Origin: Rhizomucor pusillus
Lineage: Eukaryota > Mucoromycota > Mucoromycetes > Mucorales > Lichtheimiaceae
Assembly (NCBI GenBank): GCA_900175165.2
Contig: FWWN02000614.1
Coordinates: 1-55,941, forward strand
Length of the DNA stretch: 55,941 bases
Direction: 5' to 3'
A model generated the notes under the pieces. That model saw nothing but the letters and a program-made list of their open reading frames with translations. It searched no databases and was not told the DNA's origin. The position numbers were made by a program, and so were the translations under genes. Positions within the stretch are counted from its first letter, which is position 1; each line of letters begins with the position of its first letter. Positions 41,319 through 54,966 of the stretch are shown here, piece by piece.

Positions 41319-42751
41319 TCAATTGAGAGTATTTGGAGAAGGATTTGATACAATTTCGCGATTTTGACAGGTTTTTGGTTCTGCGTTCTCTGGATCGCTT
41401 TCAGATGACATCGGGTTATCGCTGTTGTCAGCAGGTCTGGTTTCCGTTATTGTTGTTGCTGCACAGGGGGACGACGACGCACTGACTCCCGCCGCTGCCG
41501 CCGTCGCCGCTGCTTCGGGTTGCTGCTGATCGGTGCCGTTCTCCGTTGTGTTCCGGTTCCGCTCCTCTTCCGTGCGCCGTTGCTGACTCTGCTCGTACTC
41601 CGCCAATGACATCCGAATTGCCTCCAACACAAGATAGTCTTCAAGGTCTAGGTCCAGATCCCGCATATACCTTGCGTGATGATGAGGGTTGTATTCCGGA
41701 GCAGCAGCTGACGATGCTGAGCGTCCCGGCCGCCCAAATAGTTGACTGCTGACAGCTGTTCGCAGCAAACCACGAGCACGATTGTTGTTAACAGACTCGG
41801 AATTTCTTCGAGGAGTGGGTCTCGTCGCATTCTGTGGTTTGTTCCGACTCGGTCGCACATGTTCTGCTATATGTTACTACGGGTCCTGTGTAAGCAAGGA
41901 ACTTTGTAGTACTCACCGGCCAAAACAACGTTGGGATCCGTGTGAGATATTGCTTTCCGATGATGTGACCTAGCCGTGTCTGTGCTAATGTCAGAATCTG
42001 TCTGTCGTGTATGCTGTTTTGTCAGATCATCCTGTGAATCCTATGCAGAGCATCAGAAGAATGGTCTGGAATGTAGCAACGCAATGGTAACACATGCCTT
42101 ATCGAATAGCCACGAGGGTCGGCTGTAAACAATGCCTACATATCTTAATCAATTTATTTTCCCAATGCTTACAGCCTACGTGCGATAGAATTACCCCATG
42201 GTTTTTGCGTGCAATAAGGGCACGAAGCGGCTGTAATGGCTGTCTGTAAGAAACACTCGGTGCATATAGGTTGATCGCAGCATCGCGAATAATTCATGTT
42301 GCTTGGATAGTACTATCATCAAGTTGAATACCGCAGTATCTATCAGTATCGCCATCCACCCAATCTTACAAGAAAACATATAGGACATTCTATCGCATCA
42401 CTGTAGATAGCTTGCTGAATCTTTTTGGCCGAAGTCTCTGCTTTGGAACCACCAACGTTGTTGTTATCTTCCGGAATGTCAGCGAGACCTAAACCAGAAG
42501 AGCAAAGAAACGTTTGTGTAAAGCGATCTTGGTACGTTTTCTAGCATTGAATTACCCTTGTAGAATGGTGCTAGCTTTCGTGCTAGGATCAGGTTCCGTA
42601 CAGTATGGAGATCGTATTCCTGCTGACTCGTAGGATACAGTCCGTTCGGTAGGACTGATCCATAGTCAATGGAATCCACGCCGGTTCGCTGTGATTTCTC
42701 CGTCTGTGATCGTGAGGAACCTTGAGCGTCCTTCGATGCGTGAGCACCCAT
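41319..42751 (-). CDS. SIP5: Sip5-family RING-like protein
   Basis: Fungal protein related to yeast Sip5, which binds Snf1 kinase and the Reg1/Glc7 phosphatase; also similar to plant DA2-like RING proteins. Exons 42751-42556, 42488-42370, 42312-42195, 42135-42098, 42040-41917, 41866-41319; 380 aa. N-terminus GAHASKDAQGSSRSQ has Gly2 and may be myristoylated. Typical block VRNLILARKLAPFYKGLAD, then the zinc domain CPICFLYYPSNMNYSRCCDQ, PICTECFLQ and SCPYC. C-terminal block DLEDYLVLEAIRMSLAEYE is the second family signature. The tail is low-complexity (Ala, Glu, Asn, Thr). The intron after exon 4 appears to use a GC donor (AAG|GCATGT...CATAG), because no GT donor keeps the frame open. Yeast members are cytosolic. 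Confidence 0.87.
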
Positions 42752-43147
42752 TGAAGGAAATAGACGTCTTTTAAGCGAGGAAAAAGCCAGTTTGCGGAAG
42801 GTGGGAAACAGTAAGCCGGAGCACTCGTCGGGAAAAGGGAATAGATAGAAAAGCCAGATTCGACGAAAGTTTCGTCCTAGGAAAGGCATGGGAGGACATG
42901 CACACAACTCGTGATGATACAAGCAGTCTACTGAGCAAATCGATGATCACTCTCAAGCTTATCATTAGCCATTGCTTGTTGACCACAGTGACACTGTTGC
43001 GTGGGGAAAATATCGCATGGTCACCACTGCAGTCAGCAATGCATGACTTCATCCATAGATCAGAGCACGCATTTCTTCTCCTTCACAAACAAATTCGCTG
43101 TTTCCGTCATCCATGTTACTACAAATTTAAGCGAGATATTTACAAAT
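42752..43147. other. Intergenic region SIP5/STEEP1-like
   Basis: 396 nt upstream of the Sip5-like ATG and downstream of the STEEP1-like stop (both minus). The frame before the Sip5 ATG stays open for about 60 codons without family resemblance; treated as leader. Confidence 0.4.
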
Positions 43148-43729
43148 TTAAGCTTTAGAATCAACAGGAGTGTTTTTCAACAAAGTGGTATTGACCGCAT
43201 TCGGTGGTGCTCGTCCTTGATGTTCAGTCAATGCGCTGTCTAGAATATAAGTGTACGGACCAGTTTTCCGCGTCTCGGTCATCTCATATGCAACCAGTAA
43301 CCTGCAACCTGATTCAAAGGGTATGATAAGTATTATATAACTCTCTCTCTCTCTTTCTCCAACTGGCAAATTATTTATATTTACGTGGGCAGTAGTATCG
43401 ATATTGTTTTTCGTATCCATCACGTCTATACATCCTTGCTGTCAGAAAATCCTGCACAGTGTATGCAGAGTATAAATGAGTCTATCTGCTTACCTTTGCA
43501 GAATAACCTTTTCTCCCCCTTCAGCCGCGAGTTTGTATGTTCGCTGTGTATTAGATACAATGATTGCGTTGTCTGTACGTCTTCGCGGTAATCGCCGGAG
43601 ATCTGCATCAATAACAAGCAAGAATTCAGAACACAGGCAATAATAAACATGTAATTCGTGTCGTTGGTCTTCGGATTGTGTAGTATGATCAGACGAAGAA
43701 ACAATGGAGGAAGAAACAATCTTTGGCAT
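43148..43729 (-). CDS. STEEP1 (CXorf56/UPF0428) homologue
   Basis: Homologue of human STEEP1, an ER protein that promotes ER exit of STING by favouring membrane curvature and COPII budding. Exons 43729-43494, 43425-43385, 43308-43148; 145 aa. Starts MPKIVSSSIVSSSD like the animal protein's MPKVVSRSVV; LHVYYCLCSEFLLVIDADL holds the first Cys pair and LRRLPRRRTDNAIIV the conserved basic/Pro segment. RRDGYEKQYRYYCPRC is split over two introns and contains the second pair (CPRC); TGPYTYILDSALTEHQG is the C-terminal core. All phases fit. Fungi are not known to rely on STING, so the role here is probably general ER export. Intron 2 carries a (CT)n run at about 43342-43355. Divergent from the small acidic secreted gene. 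Confidence 0.88.
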
Positions 43730-44103
43730 ATTGTTAGAGTGGGAGACTGTGACAGAAAAATGTCAAGCAGCTGGCGCCGTTTTTGCTCTTAAAATGGGGC
43801 GCTGCTCCCAAATCGAGATGGAGCATACTTGAGATCAATTCTCTTATTTTCTGTTAGATTCGAGAGGAACAAAAACTATACTATGCTTTGTATGTCTATA
43901 TATCATTTGCTGTCACATGTTGTCACAGTTGACGTTATTACAAGTTTTTCCTTGCTTGCACTGTTTGTTAGTTTGCTAGGCGACAATGAGGATAAGGGCA
44001 GGAAGCTTATAAATACGGCCCTCATCGGTCGTCCACGGGCACCGCATTCTATCAAGTAATTTCTACTGTGATCCCATCTTGAGAAACACTAAAGCTAGTC
44101 AGT
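43730..44103. promoter_or_regulatory. Divergent promoter region, STEEP1-like/small secreted protein
   Basis: 374 nt between divergent ATGs. On the plus side TATAAATA at 44008-44015 lies 96 nt before the ATG at 44104 and is the probable TATA box of the secreted gene; the STEEP1-like side has none. Confidence 0.5.
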
Positions 44104-44481
44104 ATGCGTCTTCAAATTGTCACAGCTGCCACCTTCCTCGGAGTCTTGTCCCAGTCTGCACAGTCAGGTAAGGAAAAAGGCATAGCTGGCTGGCGCTTAC
44201 ATTGCATTTAACAATTGCTATTTTCAGCACCTATCAGCGAGCATCCACAAAGTGCTGCTCCTGAGACTCCATCCTCTGCCGTTACAGCCCAGAGCAAGGC
44301 GCCTCAACCATATCTGCATCTGTCGAGTGAGCAGGTAGCATCGTTCAAAGAGGCAGTGCCGCCTTCGTCCGACCCAGAAGTCATATTCCACAAGGATGCA
44401 ACTGATATTGCTGCACCAGCTGATGCAGGAAATGAAATTGCGGCTGCTGCCGAAGAAGATGAAGAGGGCGACGATGCTTAG
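44104..44481 (+). CDS. Small secreted acidic protein, unknown function
   Basis: Two exons, 44104-44167 and 44228-44481, with a 60-nt GTAAGG...TTTCAG intron; 105 aa. Residues 1 to about 20 (MRLQIVTAATFLGVLSQSAQ) are a signal peptide, with the cleavage site near the exon junction (SAQSAPIS). The mature chain is rich in Ala, Pro, Ser and Glu, has no cysteine, and ends in an acidic run (AAAAEEDEEGDDA). It carries no family motif I know. A TATA box at 44008 and a purine/pyrimidine-biased leader suggest strong or regulated expression. Might be an effector-like or cell-wall-associated peptide; that is speculation. Confidence 0.75.
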
Positions 44482-44746
44482 TTTAGCTCGGAAAATGTAG
44501 CATTGTCCTGCTTCCTTGAAACAATAATCTTCATCCTTCATTGCTTCCTTCCTTCCTTGCTTGCAACATTGTTCTGTCGAAAAGAAGAAGAATAAATATC
44601 GAGATACCTTGTCTTGTGAGCACAATTTTTCAATGGGAGCACGTTCCTGCCATGAATTCCCATTTTTGGGAGCATTTGTCCACCCTCCAGGAGGGTTGTC
44701 GCCGCCCCGAGCTCTATTCCCTTTTCCGCTTTCTATTACTTCGCAA

Positions 44747-45719
44747 ATGACAACAGAAGCAACCAACAGCTACAGGCGCGAACTCTTTGAGGAACAGACT
44801 GAAGGCTTGTTGGAGGAGGGCAGGTGCGTGCATGCGTGAGTGTGTGTACCTCACTTCAGACACCAGTTTTACAACTGCTTCATTCTTAGGACCCGCCGAA
44901 CACAGCATAGTCTCACGCGTTCTGAAATGATTCGTGGAATGGCCAACCGCTTCATGTACTCACAGTTTTATATTATACTTTATCTAAGCTTAGCAGTCCT
45001 CAGTCTTATCTCAATATTGTTGGTAAGTGGTTAATAATCATATTGTGACCTTCCACCATGCTCAAATATCGGCGGTATTCCCTTTATCCTAGTCTCTGCA
45101 AGAGACATGGTAAGTATGGTACATGCGACTCCGACAATACGAATTGCTATTCTAAACCAATATGCTGTTAGTCCATCTTTGCTCTTCATTATATTCGAAT
45201 CGATTATTAACTTTGCAATGATCATTGAAGTCACCATCCGAGGATTGGCTCTACAAAGGGTAATTTCCGTGCAAGGAATTATGCAATGATACCTAGTCCC
45301 TCAACTATTTCGGCATTGCAAAGGAATACTGGAAGTCTGTGTGGAATATCATTGACACTATTCTTGTCGGCCTATGCGTAGTTACCTTGATCGTGATTGC
45401 ATCGGGATGTTCCGCCGGAGAACGTAGCGAGGCTATTTTGGACACCGTTCTGCTAGTTATTCGAAATTGCGTCCAATTCTTCCGCTTGTTCATGATGGTT
45501 AGGAAGTATGTCTCTTCCCATCATTCTCAAGAGGCATCAATAGCTAACTGATTGTTTAGAAACCAACATTCAATGAACACGCGCTCGGCAAGGATTGATT
45601 TTTCGGGTATATCTGATAATACTCGCGACCCATCGATGGAATTCAGCTGGCTAGATCGGCATCGAGAATTTGAAGAGAGCTTCCTTAGCGACTCTGAAGA
45701 AGACAACCAGCACGTATAA
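44747..45719 (+). CDS. Four-helix voltage-sensor-like membrane protein
   Basis: Exons 44747-44823, 44890-45022, 45093-45109 (17 nt), 45172-45259, 45297-45505, 45560-45719; 227 aa. Four hydrophobic helices in the size and order of an ion-channel S1-S4 domain: about 52-70, 78-98, 121-141 and 153-174. S2 carries acidic E85 and E95; S3 has WNIIDTILVG, like the conserved N..D of voltage sensors; the fourth helix (LLVIRNCVQFFRLFMMVRK) has R161, R168 and R174, but not at the strict every-third spacing. There is no pore loop or S5-S6 after it; the cytosolic tail is polar and acidic (SFLSDSEEDNQHV). Similar proteins are, as I recall, widespread in fungi with unknown role. It could be a voltage-sensing or proton-conducting protein, or a degenerate sensor. 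The helices are secure, the function not. Confidence 0.75.
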
Positions 45720-45966
45720 ACTCATTGGCGTCGTTTCTGAACAACAAAAAAAGTAGCGGCAATGTTCAGCAGCAGTAACAGCAACATCTTCTTGTGTTAC
45801 GAACCTAAATTTGCTGTCATCACCTCTTCCCTACATCAAATGCACGAATCGACCGCAAATCGACACATGCAACCTATACCAATTCCGTATCCGCTGTTTC
45901 TTTCCAGTAATACAACACCGTAATCGCGCATTCTTTTAATAGAATAGAATCTAAATCTGTTTATAT

Positions 45967-47368
45967 CTATTTGGCGACTTCAGCGTTGAAAACTTCAATG
46001 AACTTGCCATCCTTTTGAGCATGCTCCAAAGTAGTGCGCAGAGCAGTGAGCTTAGCAGGGTCGTTCTTTTGCTTGCTCATGAGCTCACTCAAAATGGCAG
46101 CTTGCACGGTCTTTTCAGATTCATCAGGAGTCTTGTCAGCAGGCAAACCATAGTTGTTAGCCTCGAAGAGAGCCTTAAGGTTTTTCTTTTCCTTCTTGAC
46201 GATCTTCTTTGCAGCTTCCTTGTCCTTCTTGGCAGCAGCAGCAGCTTCCTTTGCTTCTGCTTCGGCTTTCTCGCGAGCAAGGCGCTCCTCTTCCTTCTTG
46301 CGTGCAGCCTCTTCCTCGGCCAACTTCTTTGCGTCCTTCTTTGCGTTACGGCGTTTCTTTTCTTCAGCACGGAACTTGGCGATACGAGGATCCATGCTCA
46401 AGCAAGTGTCGACCAACTTACGCAGACGAGCATTATCTTCTTTCTTGAGCTGTGCACGCTGAGCGCGGTTCTTCTTTTCTTGGTAGCGCTTATCGTCACG
46501 GTTGTCAGCACCTTCAGCAGCTTCCTTGTCAAGCCACTCGAAAGATCTCCAAGAGTCAAAGTTGTACCAAAAGTCGTAAAAGTGCTCGACCTCTTCCTTT
46601 GTGCTGTCGTCGTTGCCAAGAGTAGGTACGGGTTGCTTATTGGAGAAACGTGCTTCGCGTTCGAAAACAGGGTTCCAGAGCTCGTAAAAGTCGCCCTTGC
46701 TCTTTGCGTTAGGGACATCCTGATCAATGGGAATCATACCGAAATCGACAGAGTCGTATTGGCGACGGGTGACGGGGTTCATCAGAGTCTCGTATGCTTT
46801 AGCGATACATTTGAAGAATGCATCGTCATTCTTATCAGCCTTCTTGTCGGGATGGTGAAGCAAGACCATGCGGCGGTGTGCTTTCTTGATCTGCTCCTCG
46901 TTTGCCTTGTAACGAAGCTTAGTCAAACCAAGAACGGCATAGTTATCTTGAGACTGCAGAAAAAGTGTTGGTTATTTTGTCTATCGGAAACCAGCGTATG
47001 CAGTATCTTTACCTTCCAGTTGGTGGGATCGGTGTTGACGGTAGAGGGATCGACATCCTCGTATTCAAAGTCAACTTGCTCTTCCTCAACAACCAACTTT
47101 GCGCGCTCTTCGGCTTGGTGGCGCTCATCTTCAGAGAAGGTGCGGTTGTGTCTCTTGCGGCGAGCGTAGGCAAAGAAGCTTGGACCAACAGGTTCCAAGA
47201 GACGCTCGGTAGTGCCTGATCGAGCAGTTGATATGTGCGATCAGCAACAATGTTCGTCAATCGTTTAGAATATCACAGGCAAGGCTTACCGGTCAATCCA
47301 GCATGGACCTTAGAGGATTCTTCAGCCTTGTAGGTAGCGGGGGGAGGGGGCAACAAAAAGTCGAGCAT
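45967..47368 (-). CDS. ZUO1: Zuotin, ribosome-associated J-protein
   Basis: J-domain partner of the ribosome-associated complex (with Ssz1) that stimulates Ssb Hsp70 on nascent chains at the tunnel exit. Exons 47368-47290, 47215-47013, 46953-45967; 422 aa, as in yeast Zuo1. N-terminus MLDFLLPPPPATYKAEESS; RRKRHNRTF and PTNWKSQDNYAVLGL lead into the J domain, with HPD at 128-130. Then KNDDAFFKCIAKAYETLMNP, DFYELWNPVFEREARFSN and the zuotin homology domain (FYDFWYNFDSWRSFEWLD). A long Lys/Glu/Ala-rich helix follows (about 265-345; charged middle domain that contacts rRNA), then a C-terminal helical bundle. No SANT domains, unlike animal MPP11. The reverse strand of the last exon is open for 384 codons; that is an antisense artefact. 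Confidence 0.96.
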
Positions 47369-47901
47369 TGTGTAGTGAAAGAAGCTGCTGGCCAAGTATC
47401 AAGCCACTTCGAGAAAAAGAGCCCTGGCAGTGCCGTACTTTATGTTCCGCTCAAACACCGTCGAAAACTTATAAATTTTCGACGCGACTTCGACAGATTC
47501 TATAGATTTTTTTACACTCCCTAAAACCTCATTTATGTTTTCAATGCTATTGAAAAGGTCTACACTGTAGCAAGGAAATCTGAAAACTATAAATAACCTA
47601 TCTTGAAATCAATAAAGTATAACTTAAGTCGAATATTATACACGCAAGCTTTTTAGCTCCTCTCCCTTAATTAGTTCCAAGATGTGATATATCTTGTATT
47701 TGCCTTTACCTTGGCCTTATTCTTTCCAGGGTCCCTATCGTCTCCTCCATCTCTCTTCCTCTACACGAGTCTTTTACTCCACTCTTCGATCATTCTTGAA
47801 CCACCTCAAGCCTATTGGCTCTCAATAAATTTCAGGAAACGACAATTCCTGTTCCTACTCACTCCGCTTTCCGTCCTGCCACCTCGCACCTCCCCAACCA
47901 C
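47369..47901. promoter_or_regulatory. Divergent promoter region, ZUO1/Gag-like gene
   Basis: 533 nt between divergent ATGs. GTCGAAAA (47460-47467) and TTTTCGAC (47476-47483) form an 8-bp inverted repeat whose centre is CTTATAAA, about 100 nt upstream of ZUO1; it may combine a TATA-like element with a regulator site. Pyrimidine-rich sequence from 47690 onward and AATTTCAG near 47835 might be a leader intron end for the Gag-like gene. Confidence 0.4.
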
Positions 47902-49092
47902 ATGGGAAAGCACTGGCATCGCGACAAGGAGTCATTTGCCGAAGCTAATAGTCGCCAAAATTCACCGGGCAAGAAGCCCTCCGAAGGATCGGCGGGCGAC
48001 CCGCGACGCGCCAGCAAGATCTCCAAGCAGCTCAGAAAGGAACTCGCTGAAGAACAGCTCAATCTGTCGAGAGAGCTGGACGAATATATACGACAGTTCA
48101 ACTCGAAAGCTCATGCGCTTCACGGCGACCAGCGCGCGTTGATTGCTATCTTTGTGCACTATCTACATCCAAGATGGAAACGTCTTGTGGAACCTGAAGA
48201 ATACAGATTCAAGTCGTGGAAAGAGGCCGCGAATGCAGCAAAGTATCATGCCCGAAAGTACAACGTACTGTTAGGAGTAAAAGGATGTAAAACGGAAGAT
48301 CGGTTATTCGGCGGTAAAGCAGTAGGATTGTTCAGATCAGGCTTCTTTGCTCCACGCTTTGTATCGCCGTCAATAAGCGAGTCAGAGTTCGAGTCCGGAT
48401 CTGAGCATGACATAATGATGGACACTGACAAGAATAAGACATTGGCGGCTGAGGACGATAATGATGATAAGAGTGGCAGTCATCGTGATGAGGAGGATAT
48501 CATAATGGAGGAGCGACAACAAGATACCAATGAAAAGCATAGTAAAGAGAGCTTGTCTACCGCAACTACCACGACTATAACTCCATCGAACTCCAGAAGT
48601 GCTTCAGATCCTACCGCGAGATCGCCTCCTACCACTACCAACGATACTGGTACTACTAGCACAGGTGTATGCTACCAAGTGCCGCCCGAACACAAAGGCA
48701 ATAATTTGGCATTTCTGGAAATATCGATCAACGGACAGACAGTGCGCGCTCTCTTGGCAAAGAAGCGTTGGGGAGCGTCTGTAATGTCCAAGGCTCTTGT
48801 GCAAAGTCTTGATCTACAATCCAAAAAGACGCTAGCCTTTGATATTGTAACAGACTTTGGCTTGGTGGAAGATAGTGTTGGAGGCGTTGTTTTGGAGTTG
48901 TGCCATCCAAAGAACCCTCAGCAATTAAAGCAGAAACTCCTCGTTCAGGTCTTGCCATCCGTGTATGGTGGAAAGGTCGATCTGATTCTGGGCGCTGATT
49001 TCTTCCATCACTGCAAAGCAACCTTCAATATTGAGAATAGAGCTATTAATTTCATCGGCGAAGATGCGCCTTTCGAAGTAGATGTATTGTAG
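47902..49092 (+). CDS. Gag plus retropepsin-like protein, probably domesticated (LTR-retrotransposon origin)
   Basis: One exon, 396 aa. Residues 50-120 resemble Ty3/gypsy Gag (ELDEYIRQFNSKAHAL, LIAIFVHYLHPRWKRLVEP, SWKEAANAAKYHARKY). Residues 150-260 are a Ser/Thr/acidic low-complexity linker where a zinc knuckle would normally lie. Residues 268-385 follow the retropepsin fold: LAFLEISINGQTVRALL, GASVMSKALVQSLDL, then the hydrophobic VDLILGADFFHHCKATFN. The catalytic D-T/S-G is replaced by AKKRWGAS (285-293), so the protease should be inactive. No reverse transcriptase, integrase or LTR-like repeat follows or precedes; neighbours are housekeeping genes. Start: the ATG at 47902, though the frame is open 29 codons upstream. 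An intact frame with a dead protease suggests co-option rather than decay. Confidence 0.8.
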   Translation: MGKHWHRDKESFAEANSRQNSPGKKPSEGSAGDPRRASKISKQLRKELAEEQLNLSRELDEYIRQFNSKAHALHGDQRALIAIFVHYLHPRWKRLVEPEEYRFKSWKEAANAAKYHARKYNVLLGVKGCKTEDRLFGGKAVGLFRSGFFAPRFVSPSISESEFESGSEHDIMMDTDKNKTLAAEDDNDDKSGSHRDEEDIIMEERQQDTNEKHSKESLSTATTTTITPSNSRSASDPTARSPPTTTNDTGTTSTGVCYQVPPEHKGNNLAFLEISINGQTVRALLAKKRWGASVMSKALVQSLDLQSKKTLAFDIVTDFGLVEDSVGGVVLELCHPKNPQQLKQKLLVQVLPSVYGGKVDLILGADFFHHCKATFNIENRAINFIGEDAPFEVDVL

Positions 49093-49520
49093 TATAGCAT
49101 TGTGGCTCATCGCATATATGAGCGTTTATATATCAGGTCTTATTCCACAATATCCAAATAAACTTCACTTTACATGAATCATCACACATCCACAACATTT
49201 TTTTGATGCCAAGAGCATTTATTGCGTGGCGAGACGAAAGGGTTCACGGCAAAGTACAAAAGAGTCCTGCGTTGCAAAACCCCGCTTTCAATAGTCCATG
49301 GGAGGGACATGAAATGTTTACAATCGCGCAAAAACACTTCTTGACTCGCTATCTTGTGTGTGTATGTGTGTCTGTTTGCCACATATCTCGAGAAAAGGGG
49401 AGCTTCTCTGGTTCTACCCAAAGGACTTGTATACACCATGGCGACCAACAAGTTCCCTTCTTTTTTGTCTTGTGCGTGTGCGCAGCTCCTGCAACTCCCC
49501 TCCTCCAATCGATTGGGCTA
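49093..49520. other. Convergent intergenic region (Gag-like/UPF1)
   Basis: 428 nt between convergent stops. AATAAA at 49158 is a probable poly(A) signal for the Gag-like gene. A (TG)n-like run lies near 49357-49373. No LTR-like or reverse-transcriptase frame was seen here. Confidence 0.5.
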
Positions 49521-53362
<3,842 letters not shown>

Positions 53363-54966
53363 GGTCTTTTTCAGCGGTCGATGCACTTAAGGAAAGTGAA
53401 CCACTTGAATCTACGGATTCGTGAATCTACAGAACTCTAAACTCCGATTAACTTACGAACCTCTTCATTTTGAGGTCAACACCAGCATTTTCTTCGTGCC
53501 AAACAAAAGTCGTAGTGGCAATACAACGATGTGGCAGAAGTATGTCACATTATCTTAACCATCAACGAAGGGGCGTAAATTTTGTTAAACTTAAGTGCCA
53601 ACACCCTGTCTAGTACCATCCTGAAGAGATGATGTCAAAAATGATTGAAAGGATGATTCTTCCAGCTTTCCATGAGAATGGTAGAAGCTTAATTCCAAAA
53701 GACAAGAGCGAGATCCTTTACATAGTTAAACATTGCAGGACATATTGTGTACCACATGCCTGCTGTGTACAGTTGATATTTGGAGCCTTATCGGAGAAAA
53801 TGCTAGTAAGGAAATGCAGAAAAACTTTTCCTCATGTACCATCGTTTCGAAAAAACGGCTTCTTCGATACTCCTTGATGGGCGACTGTGTATATCTTTTG
53901 CAGTCCAATCAAGGTTTGTTGCAGCAGCAGCACCAATCGGCGACTGCAGCATTTCCTTAGAGTTAAGAATGCAAAGAACAAAGAATTGACAATAAGTGTA
54001 AATAATATATCGGGAGGTATTATTTAACAAGTCGATCATTGCATTCCATTGCAGTAATGACAATATCATTAAATTTTGTGACTCACCAATATTTATAGTG
54101 CAGAACTAATGCTGAATTTTATCAAGATACGCTGTAGCTCAAAACTTTTACTGTATGGGTACGCGACTCTATATGGAGTGCATCGCGCATATACTTTACT
54201 CGCTGACATCCCAGTTTTCCAGAGAATCCGAAATCCCCCTCCCTCTCCCCAGATTACCTTTCCCCCTTGTTCTTGTATCAGCCTTTGTCGTGCTTAGCAG
54301 CACGGAATAACAAAATATGCGCCATAGAAAAGGAGGCGGCTGTACGGCCGGAAAAAACCTAACGAACGTAGGCTACGATGAAAGCTAAGCTTATCATTTC
54401 GAGTATGGGTGTGGCGATATGTATGTCTGGACAATAAGTGGGAAGTAAGGGGCTAGAGAAAGCTGCATATCGGTTCCTTGCCGTCTATCCGCGTTGAGAT
54501 ATGAACTGTAAAGAGCCATACGGCGGCGGCAAACACAAAAGTCAAGAGGTAAAAAGGAAGAATAAGCGTGCTGTATGTATCTGCAAACAATACATGATCC
54601 TTTTCATGGATTGGCAACGCGACAATCTGTGCGGTGTTATTTACGCTGCTTCATTCAAGATGTATAGCCGATGATGCTGCAGTTGCTGCTGCCGTAAATA
54701 GAACCCCTACCTTTTTGCTTTCTGTATGTAAACAGAGATACAGAGAATCTAACGTAATCTTTGTTGTTCTTAACGCCCGTCAATGTCAGCCGTTCGCTCC
54801 CCCAGCACCGGCACCCATCTTTCTTCCACATATAAGTTATTGCTGCATGTCGCATACATCCCAAGTCAAAACGGCAGCAGCAACAGCAACAACGCCACTT
54901 TAAGCGGCTGAATTCTCCCCTTAAATATATAGAATCCGCTTATGAGAGAGCAGAGAAATGGGCTAT
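53363..54966. other. Intergenic region, 1.6 kb
   Basis: Between the UPF1 start and the light-chain stop (both minus). No frame over 89 codons; none resembles a family. Holds the UPF1 promoter and the 3' UTR of the light chain. I saw no tRNA. Confidence 0.5.

Noticed and set aside
46015..47169. 384-codon open frame on the plus strand
   Set aside because: Exact antisense of zuotin; its hydrophobic composition is the complement of Lys/Glu/Ala codons. No family resemblance.
47684..47901. Upstream extension of the Gag-like gene
   Set aside because: The frame is open from 47815 but without an ATG before 47902; an upstream 5' exon is possible but unsupported.
53629..53877. 82-codon plus-strand frame upstream of UPF1
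   Set aside because: No motif, no partner exons; likely chance in AT-rich intergenic DNA.
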